A stretch of DNA of 64,000 nucleotides from Herminiimonas sp. (lineage in GTDB: Bacteria > Pseudomonadota > Gammaproteobacteria > Burkholderiales > Burkholderiaceae), in NCBI RefSeq assembly GCF_030655415.1, contig NZ_JAURVN010000015.1, positions 310,001 through 374,000 on the forward strand. Direction: 5' to 3'. The translations under genes were made by a program, and so were the position numbers. The notes below the pieces were generated by a model, which saw nothing but the letters and a program-made list of their open reading frames with translations, was not told the origin of the DNA and searched no databases. This document shows, piece after piece, positions 54,335 to 64,000 of this stretch; within the stretch, counting starts at the first letter, position 1, and each line of letters opens with the position of its first letter.

Positions 54335-55510
54335 ATGCGACGTCTCTGGCTGTTGTTTGCGCAAACCGTAACTGTCGGTTTAGCAATTTTGTTTATTGTA
54401 ACGACCTTGAAGCCCGAGTGGGCAGGTGGCGTATTAGGCGGCGGGCAAAAAATCCGCAGCGCGACATCGGTGCCGATGCTGGAGGCGCCGCCAAATGCCG
54501 CAGCAACGCAAGGCTCATTTCGCGATGCTGCCAAAATAGCGATGCCGTCGGTAGTTAACATTTTCACCAGCAAAACTGCCGCGCCTTCGCAAAATCCATT
54601 CATGGACGATCCGTTTTTCCGGAAGTTTTTCGGTGATCGTTTTGATGATCAACAAGAAAAACAAGTCAGCCTCGGCTCAGGCGTGATCGTCAGTGCACAA
54701 GGTTACATCCTCACCAACAATCACGTGGTTGAAGCGGCGGATGAAATCGAAGTTGCGCTGGCTGACGGCCGCAAAGCAATTGCCAAAGTGGTTGGCGCCG
54801 ATCCAGAAACTGATCTGGCCGTCGTCAAAATCGATCTGGATAATCTACCTGCCATCACGCTTGGTCATGTAGAAGATGCGCGCGTCGGCGATGCAGTACT
54901 GGCAATCGGCAATCCATTCGGCGTGGGCCAAACGGTCACGATGGGTATTATTTCTGCCCTGGGCCGCAATCATCTGGGCATTCTGGATGCGTTTGAAAAC
55001 TTCATTCAAACCGACGCGGCGATCAATCCGGGCAACTCTGGCGGTGCATTGATCGATGCCAACGGCAATCTGCTCGGCATCAACACCGCAATCTATTCAC
55101 GTAGTGGAGGCTCGCTAGGCATAGGCTTCGCGATCCCAGTCACCACCGTCAAATCGGTGATGGATGCAATCATCAAGAACGGTCAGGTAGTCCGCGGGTA
55201 TATCGGCGTCGAGCCGCAAGACATCACACCTGAACTGGCAGAAAGCTTTGGCCTGAAGAAAACCAATGGCGCCATTATTGCCGGCGTATTGAAAGGCGGC
55301 CCAGCAGATAAAGCGGGGATGCAGCCGGGAGATATTCTGGTTTCCGTGGAAGACAAAGCGGTAACGGATATGGCGGATATGCTGAACCAAATCGCGCAAC
55401 TTTCGCCAGGCAAAAAAGCCAAAATGGTCGTGTTGCGCAGGAATCAGGAAACTACGCTAAACATCACAATTGGTATGCGTCCGAAAGCGCCGCCACGCAC
55501 CGCTGAATAA
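54335..55510 (+). CDS. DegS/DegQ-type serine protease with one PDZ domain
   Basis: 391 residues. N-terminal membrane anchor ([22 protein letters not shown], about 4-25), then a trypsin-like domain with His in [12 protein letters not shown] (about 131), Asp in [10 protein letters not shown] (about 161) and Ser in GNSGGAL (about 233), and a single PDZ domain (about 290-380, [25 protein letters not shown]). The anchor plus single PDZ is the DegS/AlgW plan, so it may trigger regulated proteolysis of an anti-sigma factor. A general quality-control role is the alternative. No rseA/rseB nearby. Confidence 0.9.
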   Translation: MRRLWLLFAQTVTVGLAILFIVTTLKPEWAGGVLGGGQKIRSATSVPMLEAPPNAAATQGSFRDAAKIAMPSVVNIFTSKTAAPSQNPFMDDPFFRKFFGDRFDDQQEKQVSLGSGVIVSAQGYILTNNHVVEAADEIEVALADGRKAIAKVVGADPETDLAVVKIDLDNLPAITLGHVEDARVGDAVLAIGNPFGVGQTVTMGIISALGRNHLGILDAFENFIQTDAAINPGNSGGALIDANGNLLGINTAIYSRSGGSLGIGFAIPVTTVKSVMDAIIKNGQVVRGYIGVEPQDITPELAESFGLKKTNGAIIAGVLKGGPADKAGMQPGDILVSVEDKAVTDMADMLNQIAQLSPGKKAKMVVLRRNQETTLNITIGMRPKAPPRTAE

Positions 55511-55549
55511 TATCCAAAAAGATAGACGCACTTAATCAGACACACCTTT

Positions 55550-56212
55550 ATGCATATTCGCGACCTCACACAATTCCTGGCCGAGTTATCGGAAAACAAT
55601 AATCGCGCATGGTTTGTCATGAACAAACCACGCTACGATATTTTGCGCGCTGAATTTTTGGAGTTGGTAACTGGCTTGATCGCGGACATTAGCAAGTTTG
55701 ATCCAGCAGTTGCAGGCTGCAATCCAAAGAAAGCCTTGTTCCGCATCAATCGCGATATGCGTTTTTCGAAAGAGAAGATTCCGTACAAGACGCACTTCTC
55801 TGCAGCGATCAATGCCAGCGGCTTGAAGAAGCCCAGTCAAGGCGGCGGCCCGACTTATTACTTCCACATTGATCAAACTGGAACATTGCTGATTGCAGGT
55901 GGCGAATGGATGCCGCCAGCTGAGCGCTTGCGCGCGATACGTGAATACGTCATCGCCGATGCAACGGGATTTTCAAAGCTATTGAAAAACAAGAAGTTGA
56001 AAGAGACTTACGGCGATTTGCAGCAGGAAGGGAAATTGACGCGCCCACCAAAAGGTTTTGACGCCGATGTGCCGCATCTTGAATACATCAAGTTGAAAAG
56101 CTTCATCGTATGGAAAGAAGTCGACATCAAGAAAGTGACGGACCTGGAAAAGACCTTGGCATCCGAATTCAAGGATGCCTATCCGCTGATTACCTGGCTG
56201 CGCCAGGCTTAG
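55550..56212 (+). CDS. DUF2461 family protein
   Basis: 220 residues. FLAELSENNNRAWFVMNKPRYDI at the N terminus, FRINRDMRFSKEKIPYKTHFSAAI (about 65-90), GPTYYFHIDQTGTLLIAGGEWMP and FIVWKEVDIKKV follow the DUF2461 (TIGR02453) pattern. Cytoplasmic, function unknown. Converges with tatC with only 4 nt between stops, so the 3' ends must overlap or share termination. Confidence 0.9.
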   Translation: MHIRDLTQFLAELSENNNRAWFVMNKPRYDILRAEFLELVTGLIADISKFDPAVAGCNPKKALFRINRDMRFSKEKIPYKTHFSAAINASGLKKPSQGGGPTYYFHIDQTGTLLIAGGEWMPPAERLRAIREYVIADATGFSKLLKNKKLKETYGDLQQEGKLTRPPKGFDADVPHLEYIKLKSFIVWKEVDIKKVTDLEKTLASEFKDAYPLITWLRQA

Positions 56213-56216
56213 TGAT

Positions 56217-56963
56217 TCAGGTCGATTCGGATTCTTTAGGCGCCTGCGTGATCTTCACGAACAGCGGCGCCAACAGCAAACCTACTTCGTACAAAATACA
56301 CAAAGGAACGGCCAGCAATAACTGGCTCATCACGTCCGGCGGCGTCACCACCGCTGCGATCACAAATGCACCGACAATCACGTAAGGACGTATCTGTTTG
56401 AGTTTCTCCACAGAGACCAGTCCCATGCGCACCAGCACGATCACAATCACCGGCACTTCAAACGTCAGGCCGAAGGCGATGAACATCGTCATCACAAAGC
56501 CGAAGTAGCTATCGATATCCGGCGCGACAGAAATCGACTTAGGTGCAAAGTTATTGATGAAATGAAAAATGACGCCGAACACAAAGAAATAACAGAAGGC
56601 AACGCCGATCATGAACAAGGCTGACGACGATATCACCAGCGGGGCGATCAACTTCTTTTCGTGCGTATACAAACCTGGCGCAACGAAAGCCCATAGCTGA
56701 TACAGCACCCACGGCAACGAGATAATAAAGGCCACCAGCATCGTGACCTTGACCGGGATCAGGAATGGTGTGATCACGCCGGTCGCGATCATCTTGCTAC
56801 CTTCGGGCAATGCCAACATCATCGGACGCGCGAGGAAGTCGTAAATGTCGCCGGCCCAAGGCATCAGGCAAAGAAAAATCACAATCACGACGATAGACGC
56901 CTTCATCAAGCGACTGCGCAACTCGACTAAATGTGAAATGAATGAATCTTCGTTACCTAGCAT
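56217..56963 (-). CDS. tatC: Sec-independent translocase TatC
   Basis: 248 residues from the ATG at 56961-56963; a TTG 12 codons earlier is less likely. Six membrane helices. Conserved EDSFISHLVELRSRL (N-terminal Glu and Arg of the signal-binding site), LPWVLYQLWAFVAPGLYTHEKK and FGLTFEVPVIVIVL with the functional Glu. Recognises twin-arginine signals together with TatB. 117 nt after the tatB stop. Confidence 0.96.
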   Translation of the reverse strand: MLGNEDSFISHLVELRSRLMKASIVVIVIFLCLMPWAGDIYDFLARPMMLALPEGSKMIATGVITPFLIPVKVTMLVAFIISLPWVLYQLWAFVAPGLYTHEKKLIAPLVISSSALFMIGVAFCYFFVFGVIFHFINNFAPKSISVAPDIDSYFGFVMTMFIAFGLTFEVPVIVIVLVRMGLVSVEKLKQIRPYVIVGAFVIAAVVTPPDVMSQLLLAVPLCILYEVGLLLAPLFVKITQAPKESEST

Positions 56964-57080
56964 GTCTTTATCTTCATTCAGTGTGCTGCAGCGTTGCAAG
57001 CACCGGAGAGAATAATTAATTATTCAAATTAAACGGCTGCGCAAACATATTTGCTGCGACCGTTTATTTTTATCGGTGCA

Positions 57081-57581
57081 TCAATTGAAAAAAGGCGTGG
57101 ACTTGCGCGCACTCGCCGGACGAAATTTTGCCATGCGTGCCGCACCAGAAATGACGCGCGATTTTTGTCCGCTTTGACGTTTGTACCAGGAAGGCACTGC
57201 AGAAGTCGCAGCCAGTTTTTTCTTGCGAAAATTTTTCGATTTGTCTGATGACTGATCGTAGGTCGGCGGCTCCATCAAAGGATTGATGTCGGTATCCGAA
57301 CCTTCCCACGCAGAATGCAAACCACTGTCTGCTGCGGATATATTTTTCGTAATACTGCGCTCAACATCGCTGGCCGCATCCTGCACATCCTTGTGCATCT
57401 TGCGCAGCTCATCCAGCTCCATCTCGCGACTTACTTCGGATTTGACGTCATTGATATAGCGTTGCGCACGACCAAACAAAGTGCCGGCCATGCGCGCTAC
57501 TTTAGGCAATTTTTCCGGCCCGATGAACACCAGTGCCGCAACACCAATGATCGCAAGTTTGGAGAAGGCAATATCGATCAT
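57081..57581 (-). CDS. tatB: Sec-independent translocase TatB
   Basis: 166 residues. One membrane helix (SKLAIIGVAALVFIG) with the EKLP hinge, an amphipathic helix (KVARMAGTLFGRAQRYINDVKSEVSREMELDEL), then a long, basic, poorly conserved tail ending PASARKSTPFFN. Longer tail than TatA. Forms the receptor complex with TatC. Confidence 0.94.
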   Translation of the reverse strand: MIDIAFSKLAIIGVAALVFIGPEKLPKVARMAGTLFGRAQRYINDVKSEVSREMELDELRKMHKDVQDAASDVERSITKNISAADSGLHSAWEGSDTDINPLMEPPTYDQSSDKSKNFRKKKLAATSAVPSWYKRQSGQKSRVISGAARMAKFRPASARKSTPFFN

Positions 57582-57651
57582 AGGATGGACGATAGGCTAA
57601 ATGATTTGTGAGCAGCGTCATGGCGATAGCCGTTACGCAACGCACAAGACA

Positions 57652-57882
57652 TCAGCTGTTCGACTTCTCTTTCACTTCAACATCAACAGTACCTTTGTCT
57701 ACAACTTGTGTAGGCGCAGCGTTCTGGGCAGTAGGTTTTTCATCTTCACCTTTCATGCCATCCTTGAATCCTTTGACTGCTTTGCCGACGTCGGTACCCA
57801 TGCTGCCGATTTTTTTGGTGCCGAAAACCAGTGCAACAATAACCAGTACGATCAACCAGTGCCAGATACTAAATGAACCCAT
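57652..57882 (-). CDS. tatA: Sec-independent translocase TatA
   Basis: 76 residues; ATG with AGGAGAAAATA upstream, far better than the longer frame. [17 protein letters not shown] membrane helix, the GTKK hinge, and the amphipathic [20 protein letters not shown] helix. Forms the pore. Between HIT and tatB genes. Confidence 0.96.
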   Translation of the reverse strand: MGSFSIWHWLIVLVIVALVFGTKKIGSMGTDVGKAVKGFKDGMKGEDEKPTAQNAAPTQVVDKGTVDVEVKEKSNS

Positions 57883-57929
57883 TATTTTCTCCTCAAAGGA
57901 CGCTGTCGTCCGGAATTCAGAATCGTTCG

Positions 57930-58304
57930 TTAAGCCAGTGAGCGCTGCCACGGACGCGGACCGCCTATCACATGCATATGCAGATGGTACACCTCTTGCC
58001 CACCATCAGGCCCGGTATTGAATAGTGTTTTAAAACCACCTTGCGGCGCACCGTTCGCATCCACGCTGTAACCGCAACCAAGCTCTTTTGCCAACTTGGG
58101 AGCAAGCAAGGATATTTTACCCAACAAAGCGGCATCGCTTTCATTGCAATCTGCCAAAGTTGCCAGATGTTTTTTTGGAATGATCAGGAAGTGAATAGGC
58201 GCAGCCGGATTGATGTCGTTGAATGCGAGCACATCGTCGTCTTCGTAAATAATTTGCGCAGGAATTTGTTTGGCGGCAATTTTACAAAAAATACAATTAT
58301 CCAA
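57930..58304 (-). CDS. hinT: HIT-family (histidine triad) hydrolase
   Basis: 124 residues with a TTG start at 58302-58304, chosen because GGAG lies 6-7 nt upstream and the family begins DNCIFCKI at exactly this point. No ATG is suitable. [38 protein letters not shown] and the triad HLHMHVIGG (about 109-113). Hydrolyses purine nucleoside phosphoramidates. Conserved position between hisE and tatA in betaproteobacteria. Confidence 0.94.
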   Translation of the reverse strand: MDNCIFCKIAAKQIPAQIIYEDDDVLAFNDINPAAPIHFLIIPKKHLATLADCNESDAALLGKISLLAPKLAKELGCGYSVDANGAPQGGFKTLFNTGPDGGQEVYHLHMHVIGGPRPWQRSLA

Positions 58305-58358
58305 ATGAATCTCCGTGGGGGCTATGATCAAATCAGGCGCAAGTAAATGCAACGCATG

Positions 58359-58700
58359 TCAGTCGGCTTTGCGACTGGCCTTTTCGGCTATACCGGAAAT
58401 GCCTTCGCGGCGCGCCAGTTCGTTGAGTACATCTTGTGGCTTCAGATCAAATTGCGCGAGCAACACTGCGGTGTGAAACCAGAGGTCGGCACATTCATAC
58501 AGCACATGCGATTTATCGCCATCAACACGCGCATCTTTTGCTGCCATGACCAACTCTGTCGCTTCTTCGCCGATTTTTTTTAAAATCGCGTCGTCGCCTT
58601 TGACGAACAGTTTGGCCACATACGATTTTTCCGGGTCACCACCATTCGCTGGTTTGCGCGACTCTAGTACATCGGACAAACGTTTCAGTGTTTCACTCAT
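58359..58700 (-). CDS. hisE: Phosphoribosyl-ATP pyrophosphatase
   Basis: 113 residues. MazG-like helical fold: [32 protein letters not shown] (acidic metal-binding EExxE-like cluster about 42-46) and [19 protein letters not shown]. Second step of histidine synthesis. 42 nt after hisI; a short AT tract (58700-58742) separates them. Confidence 0.96.
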   Translation of the reverse strand: MSETLKRLSDVLESRKPANGGDPEKSYVAKLFVKGDDAILKKIGEEATELVMAAKDARVDGDKSHVLYECADLWFHTAVLLAQFDLKPQDVLNELARREGISGIAEKASRKAD

Positions 58701-58742
58701 GACGAGTTTGCCTTGTTTTATTTTTAAACTTATTTTTAAATT

Positions 58743-59147
58743 TTATTTGTAAAACGTCTTCGGGTCTTTCAGCACCGGCTCTACCGTTTGCCATTCGCCC
58801 TCTTTTACATCGCCTTCAAATTTCTGGAAGAAGCACGAGTGACGTCCGGTGTGGCAAGCAATCTCACCGACCTGCTCCACTTTTAGCAAGACCACATCTT
58901 CGTCGCAATCGAGGCGCACTTCATGCACTTTTTGTGTGTGACCGGATTCCTCACCCTTGTGCCACAACTTCTTGCGCGAGCGGCTCCAGTAAATTGCTTC
59001 GCCGGAGGTGATGGTTTTTTCCAATGCTTCGCGATTCATCCACGCAAACATCAATACATCGTTAGTACCAACTTCTTGTGCGATGACCGGCACTAGGCCG
59101 TGCTCATCCCACTTCACTTTATTCAACCATTTTGCGCTGCCGCTCAT
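58743..59147 (-). CDS. hisI: Phosphoribosyl-AMP cyclohydrolase
   Basis: 134 residues. Zinc and Mg sites in [30 protein letters not shown] (Cys ligands about 91, 107, 114), plus AWMNREAL and [17 protein letters not shown]. Third step of histidine synthesis; separate from HisE as is usual in betaproteobacteria. Start overlaps the hisF stop by 4 nt. Confidence 0.97.
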   Translation of the reverse strand: MSGSAKWLNKVKWDEHGLVPVIAQEVGTNDVLMFAWMNREALEKTITSGEAIYWSRSRKKLWHKGEESGHTQKVHEVRLDCDEDVVLLKVEQVGEIACHTGRHSCFFQKFEGDVKEGEWQTVEPVLKDPKTFYK

Positions 59148-59908
59148 ACCAACCTCATCGCAATACCTTGTTCGGCCATGAAGCGCTTGGCTTCCTGCAC
59201 TGTGTGCTGACCGTAATGAAAAATACTCGCTGCCAATACAGCATCGGCACGACCTATTTTTACACCGTCTGCCAAATCCTGCAGACCACCGACGCCGCCC
59301 GATGCGATCACCGGAATACTGATCGCATCCGATACCGAACGCGTCAAGTCAAGATCAAAACCAATCTTGGTGCCGTCTCTGTCCATGCTGGTCAGCAGGA
59401 TTTCACCCGCGCCCAGGCTTTCCATTTTCTTGGCCCATTCGATCGCATCCAGACCGGTTGCCTTGCGGCCGCCATGTGTAAAAACTTCCCAACGGCCATC
59501 CGATGCTTTCTTCGCATCGATGGCGACGACTATGCATTGCGAACCATACTTTTGCGACGCGTCGAATACCAGTTGTGGATTGCTGATCGCTGAACTGTTA
59601 ATACCAACTTTGTCTGCGCCGGCATTCAACAAACGCCGCACATCGTCGACGGCGCGCACGCCACCACCAACCGTCAATGGAATAAATACCTTCGATGCGA
59701 CAGCTTCGATAATGTCGAGTATCAGGTCGCGGCCATCCGAGGTCGCGGTGATGTCGAGAAAAGTAATTTCGTCCGCGCCCTGATCATCGTAACGTTTGGC
59801 GATTTCTACCGGATCACCGGCGTCGCGCAATTCCAGAAAATTGACACCCTTGACGACGCGACCAGCAGTCACATCCAGACAAGGGATGATGCGTTTTGCC
59901 AATGTCAT
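59144..59908 (-). CDS. hisF: Imidazole glycerol phosphate synthase, cyclase subunit
   Basis: 254 residues, TIM barrel. Catalytic Asp in [18 protein letters not shown] (about 11) and VFTHGG..; later [16 protein letters not shown] with the second Asp (about 130). Pairs with HisH to make IGP and AICAR. Four-nt overlaps with hisA and hisI. Confidence 0.97.
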   Translation of the reverse strand: MTLAKRIIPCLDVTAGRVVKGVNFLELRDAGDPVEIAKRYDDQGADEITFLDITATSDGRDLILDIIEAVASKVFIPLTVGGGVRAVDDVRRLLNAGADKVGINSSAISNPQLVFDASQKYGSQCIVVAIDAKKASDGRWEVFTHGGRKATGLDAIEWAKKMESLGAGEILLTSMDRDGTKIGFDLDLTRSVSDAISIPVIASGGVGGLQDLADGVKIGRADAVLAASIFHYGQHTVQEAKRFMAEQGIAMRLV

Positions 59909-60690
59909 TCGTCTGCTTCCGGTTCGAAACCGCTCAATTCGTCTGCCCTGTCCTGCGCTGAGCGCAGATCCAATGTGCCTTCGTAAATCGAACGGCCACA
60001 GATCACGCCTTCAATGCCTTCGTCCTGCACTGCACACAAGGATTCAACGTCCTTGATATTGTGCACGCCGCCGGATGCGATCACCGGAATTGTCATGCTT
60101 TGCGCCAGCTTGACCGTCGCTTCGATGTTTACGCCGCCCATCATGCCGTCGCGGCCGATGTCGGTGTAGATGATCGATTCGCAACCGTAATCTTCAAATT
60201 TTTTCGCCAGGTCGATCACTTCGTGACCGGACAATTTGCTCCAGCCGTCAGTTGCGACTTTGCCGTCCTTGGCATCGAGGCCGACAATGATCTGGCCCGG
60301 GAAAGCGCTGCATGCATCGTGCAAAAAGCCAGGATTCTTGACCGCAGCGGTGCCGATGATGATGTAGCTCAAACCATCGTCGAGGTAACGTTCTATCGTA
60401 TCCAAATCACGGATCCCACCGCCGAGCTGAACCGGGATTTCTTCAATCCCGTTTTTCTCTGCGTATTCGCGGACTGCTTGCAGAATGGCTTTGACTGCGG
60501 GCTCATTCTTAGGCTTGCCGGCGAACGCGCCGTTCAAATCAACCAGATGCAGGCGACGTGCACCTTGCTCCAGCCAGTGGCGCGCCATATCGGCTGGGTC
60601 TTCGGAGAATACGGTAGCTTGTTCCATATCGCCTTGTTTCAGGCGAACGCAGTGACCGTCTTTGAGATCGATGGCAGGTATGAGCAGCAT
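59905..60690 (-). CDS. hisA: ProFAR isomerase
   Basis: 261 residues, TIM barrel homologous to His[21 protein letters not shown] with catalytic Asp (about 7), [35 protein letters not shown] with the second Asp. Fourth step of histidine synthesis. 54 nt after hisH. Confidence 0.97.
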   Translation of the reverse strand: MLLIPAIDLKDGHCVRLKQGDMEQATVFSEDPADMARHWLEQGARRLHLVDLNGAFAGKPKNEPAVKAILQAVREYAEKNGIEEIPVQLGGGIRDLDTIERYLDDGLSYIIIGTAAVKNPGFLHDACSAFPGQIIVGLDAKDGKVATDGWSKLSGHEVIDLAKKFEDYGCESIIYTDIGRDGMMGGVNIEATVKLAQSMTIPVIASGGVHNIKDVESLCAVQDEGIEGVICGRSIYEGTLDLRSAQDRADELSGFEPEADE

Positions 60691-60744
60691 GGATGCGTTG
60701 AGTTTAAAAAGTTAGTTAGAGAAATGAAGCTTGCCGATGAGTGC

Positions 60745-61383
60745 TTAAGGCTTCCAGTGAACAAAGTTTTTATACAGTTGCAAACCGGCGCTTGCGCTTT
60801 TTTCCGGATGGAATTGCGTTGCAAAAATATTGTCGCGAGCAATCGCACTACAAAACGGTGCGCCATATGGCGTTTCACCAACGATGTGCGCACGATCTGT
60901 AGGGACTGCGTAATAACTATGCACGAAATAAAAATAGCTGTCATCGGCAATCCCGTTCCACAAAGGATGGGACAAGGATTGATGCACGCGGTTCCAACCC
61001 ATTTGCGGGACTTTGAAGCGCGAGCCGTCTTCCTGCAGGCGATCTTCGAAACGGAACTTGATGACCTTGCCGGGGAATAGACCCAAGCCTGGCGTATCGC
61101 CTTCTTCGCTCCAGTCGAACATCAATTGTTCGCCTACGCAGACGCCGAATAATGGTTTATTGGCAGCCGCTTCCAGCACCGCCTCTTTCAAACCGGATTC
61201 CTGCAGCGAACGCATGCAATCCGGGATTGCGCCTTGCCCTGGCAACACAATGCGGTCAGCAGAACGGATATCGGCAACCTCGCCAGAAATACGTACATCT
61301 GCTTCCGGCGCGACTTGGCGCAGGGCCTGCGCCACTGAACGCAAATTGCCCATTCCGTAATCCACTACAACTATTTTGTTCAT
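60745..61383 (-). CDS. hisH: Imidazole glycerol phosphate synthase, glutaminase subunit
   Basis: 212 residues, class I glutamine amidotransferase. [26 protein letters not shown], nucleophile [12 protein letters not shown] (Cys about 84), FVHSYYAVP and [14 protein letters not shown] with His and Glu. Supplies ammonia to HisF. 53 nt after hisB. Confidence 0.97.
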   Translation of the reverse strand: MNKIVVVDYGMGNLRSVAQALRQVAPEADVRISGEVADIRSADRIVLPGQGAIPDCMRSLQESGLKEAVLEAAANKPLFGVCVGEQLMFDWSEEGDTPGLGLFPGKVIKFRFEDRLQEDGSRFKVPQMGWNRVHQSLSHPLWNGIADDSYFYFVHSYYAVPTDRAHIVGETPYGAPFCSAIARDNIFATQFHPEKSASAGLQLYKNFVHWKP

Positions 61384-61436
61384 ACCGATGATTCAGATTT
61401 CAGTGAATTGAAACATTCTTGTTCGCAAACAACAGC

Positions 61437-62033
61437 TTACAGGCTGCCTTTGGTCGATGGAATCGTGCCAGCGGAACGCGGATCCAGCTCTGCAGCCATG
61501 CGCAATGCGCGGCCGAATGCCTTGAATACGGTTTCACACTGATGATGCGCGTTTACGCCGCGCAGATTATCAATGTGCACGGTCGCCAACGCGTGGTTTA
61601 CGAAGCCATGAAAGAATTCGCTGGTCAGATCGACGTCGAATGCACCGATCATCGAGCGCGTAAATGGCACGTTGAATTCCAAGCCTGGACGACCGGAGAA
61701 ATCGATAACGACGCGTGACAGCGCTTCATCCAGCGGTACATAGGCATGGCCGTAGCGACGGATGCCTTTTTTATCGCCTAGCGCTTTGGCAAAAGCCTGG
61801 CCGAGCGTGATGCCGACGTCTTCCACCGTGTGATGCGCATCGATATGCAAATCGCCTTTGGCTTCAATATCCAGATCGATCAGACCGTGACGTGCAATTT
61901 GATCCAGCATGTGATCGAGGAAAGGCACGCCGGTGTTCAGATTTTGTTTACCTGTACCGTCGAGATTGATCGCAACGCGGATTTGCGTTTCGTTGGTATT
62001 ACGGGTGATTTCTGCGGTGCGTGGCGTAGACAT
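61437..62033 (-). CDS. hisB: Imidazoleglycerol-phosphate dehydratase
   Basis: 198 residues, monofunctional. [14 protein letters not shown] and [21 protein letters not shown] (first metal site), [16 protein letters not shown] and the second-half [25 protein letters not shown]. Mn-dependent sixth step of histidine synthesis. No phosphatase domain, so histidinol-phosphatase is elsewhere. Confidence 0.97.
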   Translation of the reverse strand: MSTPRTAEITRNTNETQIRVAINLDGTGKQNLNTGVPFLDHMLDQIARHGLIDLDIEAKGDLHIDAHHTVEDVGITLGQAFAKALGDKKGIRRYGHAYVPLDEALSRVVIDFSGRPGLEFNVPFTRSMIGAFDVDLTSEFFHGFVNHALATVHIDNLRGVNAHHQCETVFKAFGRALRMAAELDPRSAGTIPSTKGSL

Positions 62034-62297
62034 ATTCGATTGACCGTTACGATGAGAATGAGGTTTTAAAACCGTCGAGGTGTAGATATTTCCTGATGTT
62101 GCTAGGCCAAACCGAAAGCGTTTTCTGACAATACATGCATTTTACCCATATTTTCAGCAAGCACTTTGCGTTCCAGCGACTGAATCTGCCTATCTCCGCA
62201 TTTTTTACATTTGCGAGTGGTAATGCGGATGCAAAAACAGCGTTAAACGACTCGTGGCTCTTCTTCAGAGCAACTAATGAATCCGATAAGAAGCTTG

Positions 62298-63116
62298 TCA
62301 GATCTCTTCTGGGACAGATTTTCCTTGATCGTCGAGGATGACCACCGCTTCGTCATCTTTTACATCAAGCGCTGCCAGCCGTTTTGCTATCAAATCGCAA
62401 TATTCGGTATTCAGTTCGAAACCAACAAAATGGCGGCCGCAGCGTTTGGCCGCCACCGCCGTGGTTCCGCTGCCCATGAAAGGATCCAGTACCACGCCGT
62501 CTGGCGGACACGATGCTTTCAACATGCGCTCGATAATTTCCAGCGGCTTTTGGGTTGGATGATCGGCGCGTTCTTTATGCTCTTTATGCAGACGCGAAAC
62601 GCTCCACACATCTTTCGGGTTGTAACCCAGTTCCAGCCATTTTGCGCCAACGAAAATCGAACGCGAACGGGCTTTCTTGGTTACCGCGTCGTAGGGAATG
62701 CGTATCGCGTCGAGGTCGAAGTAATAATCCTTGGCTTTGGCAAAGAATCCGACTGTGTCGTGCACCGATGAAAATCGGCGTGTACTGCCGCCCATCGATG
62801 GCACGCGTCTGTCCCAGATAATTTCATTGACCATCGTCATGCGCTTCTTCAGCATGACAAATACTTCCGGCGAATAGCGCCACGTCAGGAAAATATACAG
62901 GCTGCCGTTGGGCTTAAGCTTGGGCAATGCTGCATCGACCCATTGCTCCATCCATAACAGATAAGCATCGGCATCGAGCTTATCTGAATCGTTACCGTAA
63001 TCCTTGCCCAAACCGTAAGGCGGATCCGCGATGATCAAATCGATAGCGCCATCGGGAATACGCGCCAGGCCTGCCAGCGCATCTTCGCAAAAAATGCGAT
63101 CGCGCCATTCCGTCAT
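62298..63116 (-). CDS. Solitary DNA methyltransferase, N4/N6 class
   Basis: 272 residues from the ATG at 63114-63116; a GTG at 63134, one nt after the hisD stop, would add six. Motif order IV before I (beta class): DLIIADPPYGLGKDY (about 27-41, catalytic DPPY), then a target-recognition middle with RRVPSMGGSTRRFSSVHDTVGFFAK, and C-terminal VVLDPFMGSGTTAVAAKRCGRHFVGFEL (SAM-binding). DPPY suggests N6-adenine methylation, though N4-cytosine cannot be excluded. No restriction endonuclease is adjacent. Directly downstream of hisD in the histidine operon; composition like its neighbours. Confidence 0.9.
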   Translation of the reverse strand: MTEWRDRIFCEDALAGLARIPDGAIDLIIADPPYGLGKDYGNDSDKLDADAYLLWMEQWVDAALPKLKPNGSLYIFLTWRYSPEVFVMLKKRMTMVNEIIWDRRVPSMGGSTRRFSSVHDTVGFFAKAKDYYFDLDAIRIPYDAVTKKARSRSIFVGAKWLELGYNPKDVWSVSRLHKEHKERADHPTQKPLEIIERMLKASCPPDGVVLDPFMGSGTTAVAAKRCGRHFVGFELNTEYCDLIAKRLAALDVKDDEAVVILDDQGKSVPEEI

Positions 63117-63135
63117 TGCGGGGCCTGGAAGCACG

Positions 63136-64000
63136 TCATTTTTTCAGCCGATATTCAGCTGAACGAGCGTGTGCCTGCAAACCTTCACCGTAGGCAAGTT
63201 CTGCTGCGACTTTGCCTAAAGTCTGTGCCCCGCCTTCACTTACTTGCAACATACTGGAACGCTTTTGAAAATCATAAACGCCGAGAGGGGATGAGAAACG
63301 CGCAGTGCGCGAAGTAGGCAACACGTGATTTGGACCCGCGCAATAATCGCCTAAAGATTCGGACGAAAAACGACCAAGGAACATCGCGCCTGCGTGACGA
63401 ATCTTGTCTGCCCAATGTTGTGGATTTTCTGTAGAAATTTCCAGATGTTCAGCAGCAATCGAATTCGCGATCTCGCACGCTTCATCCATATCGCGTACTT
63501 TGATCATCGCACCGCGATTGGTCAGCGAAGTCGCGATCACATCCTTGCGCGGCATCCCGGCCAATTGGCGATTGATACTATCTGCAACGGCCTCGATGTA
63601 AGCAGCATCAGGGCAAATCAAAATCGATTGCGCCAATTCATCGTGCTCGGCTTGCGAAAAAAGATCCATCGCGATCCAATCAGGATCCGTGGTGCCATCG
63701 CAGATCACCAAAATTTCCGATGGACCTGCAATCATGTCGATACCGACTGTGCCAAACACGCGACGTTTAGCGGCTGCCACATATGCGTTGCCAGGACCGA
63801 CGATTTTATCGACTTGCGGAATCGTTGCGGTGCCGTACGCGAGTGCGCCTACGGCCTGCGCGCCACCAATCGTGAACACGCGATCAACGCCCGACATCGC
63901 AGCGGCGGCCAACACCAATTCATTCTTCACCCCATTCGGCGTCGGCACTACCATGATGACTTCTTGCACGCCTGCCACTTTGGCGGGAATCGCATTCATC
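63136..64000 (-). CDS. hisD: Histidinol dehydrogenase, C-terminal part
   Basis: Runs off the window; about 288 C-terminal residues of the usual 430 are visible. [41 protein letters not shown] (catalytic and zinc residues), [20 protein letters not shown]. Catalyses the last two steps of histidine synthesis (NAD, zinc). The 3' end abuts the methyltransferase gene. Confidence 0.97.
   Translation of the reverse strand, partial: MNAIPAKVAGVQEVIMVVPTPNGVKNELVLAAAAMSGVDRVFTIGGAQAVGALAYGTATIPQVDKIVGPGNAYVAAAKRRVFGTVGIDMIAGPSEILVICDGTTDPDWIAMDLFSQAEHDELAQSILICPDAAYIEAVADSINRQLAGMPRKDVIATSLTNRGAMIKVRDMDEACEIANSIAAEHLEISTENPQHWADKIRHAGAMFLGRFSSESLGDYCAGPNHVLPTSRTARFSSPLGVYDFQKRSSMLQVSEGGAQTLGKVAAELAYGEGLQAHARSAEYRLKK

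Noticed and set aside
60061..61080. 339-codon plus-strand ORF over hisA/hisH
   Set aside because: Antisense shadow of two clear histidine genes; composition follows their complementary codons.

Overview
The window reads as a chromosomal segment of a betaproteobacterium, most likely an Oxalobacteraceae member close to Herminiimonas or Janthinobacterium. This is inferred from gene orders and protein style, not from a database search. Supporting orders are dacC-dat-ybeD-lipB-lipA, hisD..hisB-hisH-hisA-hisF-hisI-hisE-HIT-tatA-tatB-tatC, petA-petB-petC-sspA-sspB and coaX/birA. Coding density is high and most genes are core housekeeping functions.

Layout. 1-6.6 kb: tail of a sensor histidine kinase, a fused PabB-PabC folate enzyme, SlmA, a HAD nucleotidase, an exported TraB-type protein and a chemoreceptor. 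7-10.8 kb: argB, a small Cys-rich protein, and the birA-coaX-SPOR group. 10.9-15.6 kb: an Mla/MCE lipid-transport operon (STAS-permease fusion, ATPase, MCE protein, lipoprotein) ending in a VanZ-like membrane protein. 15.6-21.3 kb: a 2Fe-2S ferredoxin, an alpha/beta hydrolase, DacC, a D-amino-acid aminotransferase and lipoate synthesis. 21.3-27 kb: BCCT and MFS transporters, an ABC exporter and a CopD-like protein. 27.3-33.4 kb: a six-gene Pha/Mrp-type cation/proton antiporter operon with fused A and B subunits. 33.6-37 kb: a giant DUF748/AsmA-like envelope protein.

The accessory DNA is concentrated at 37.0-38.6 kb and 43.4-47.8 kb. At 37.2-38.1 kb two AT-rich, promoterless ORFs start 3-4 nt after GTTAGG motifs. 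They are separated by a foldable 94-nt attC-like site, so this looks like a small integrase-less integron cassette cluster (CALIN). It is followed by a structured non-coding repeat (38.2-38.5 kb). At 43.4 kb a decayed copy of the 3' half of tRNA-Thr plus its terminator lies in the same orientation as the intact tRNA-Thr at 47.7 kb. Between them are a G+C-richer Bug receptor gene, exported MsrB and MsrA, and a CPA2 antiporter. The geometry is that of an old tRNA-targeted islet or a segmental duplication. A near-ideal LexA box precedes the PA0069-type radical SAM gene at 42.1 kb.

48-64 kb returns to core genes on the minus strand: sspB/sspA, the cytochrome bc1 complex, mscL (+), an orphan LuxR-type response regulator, a Nif3-like protein divergent from a DegS-like protease, the twin-arginine translocase and the histidine operon. 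A solitary DNA methyltransferase lies between hisD and hisB, where related operons carry hisC. Functional links are visible: TatABC can export the Rieske protein and the Tat-signal MsrB encoded here, and PabBC, LipAB, CoaX, BirA and UbiX form a cofactor-rich set.
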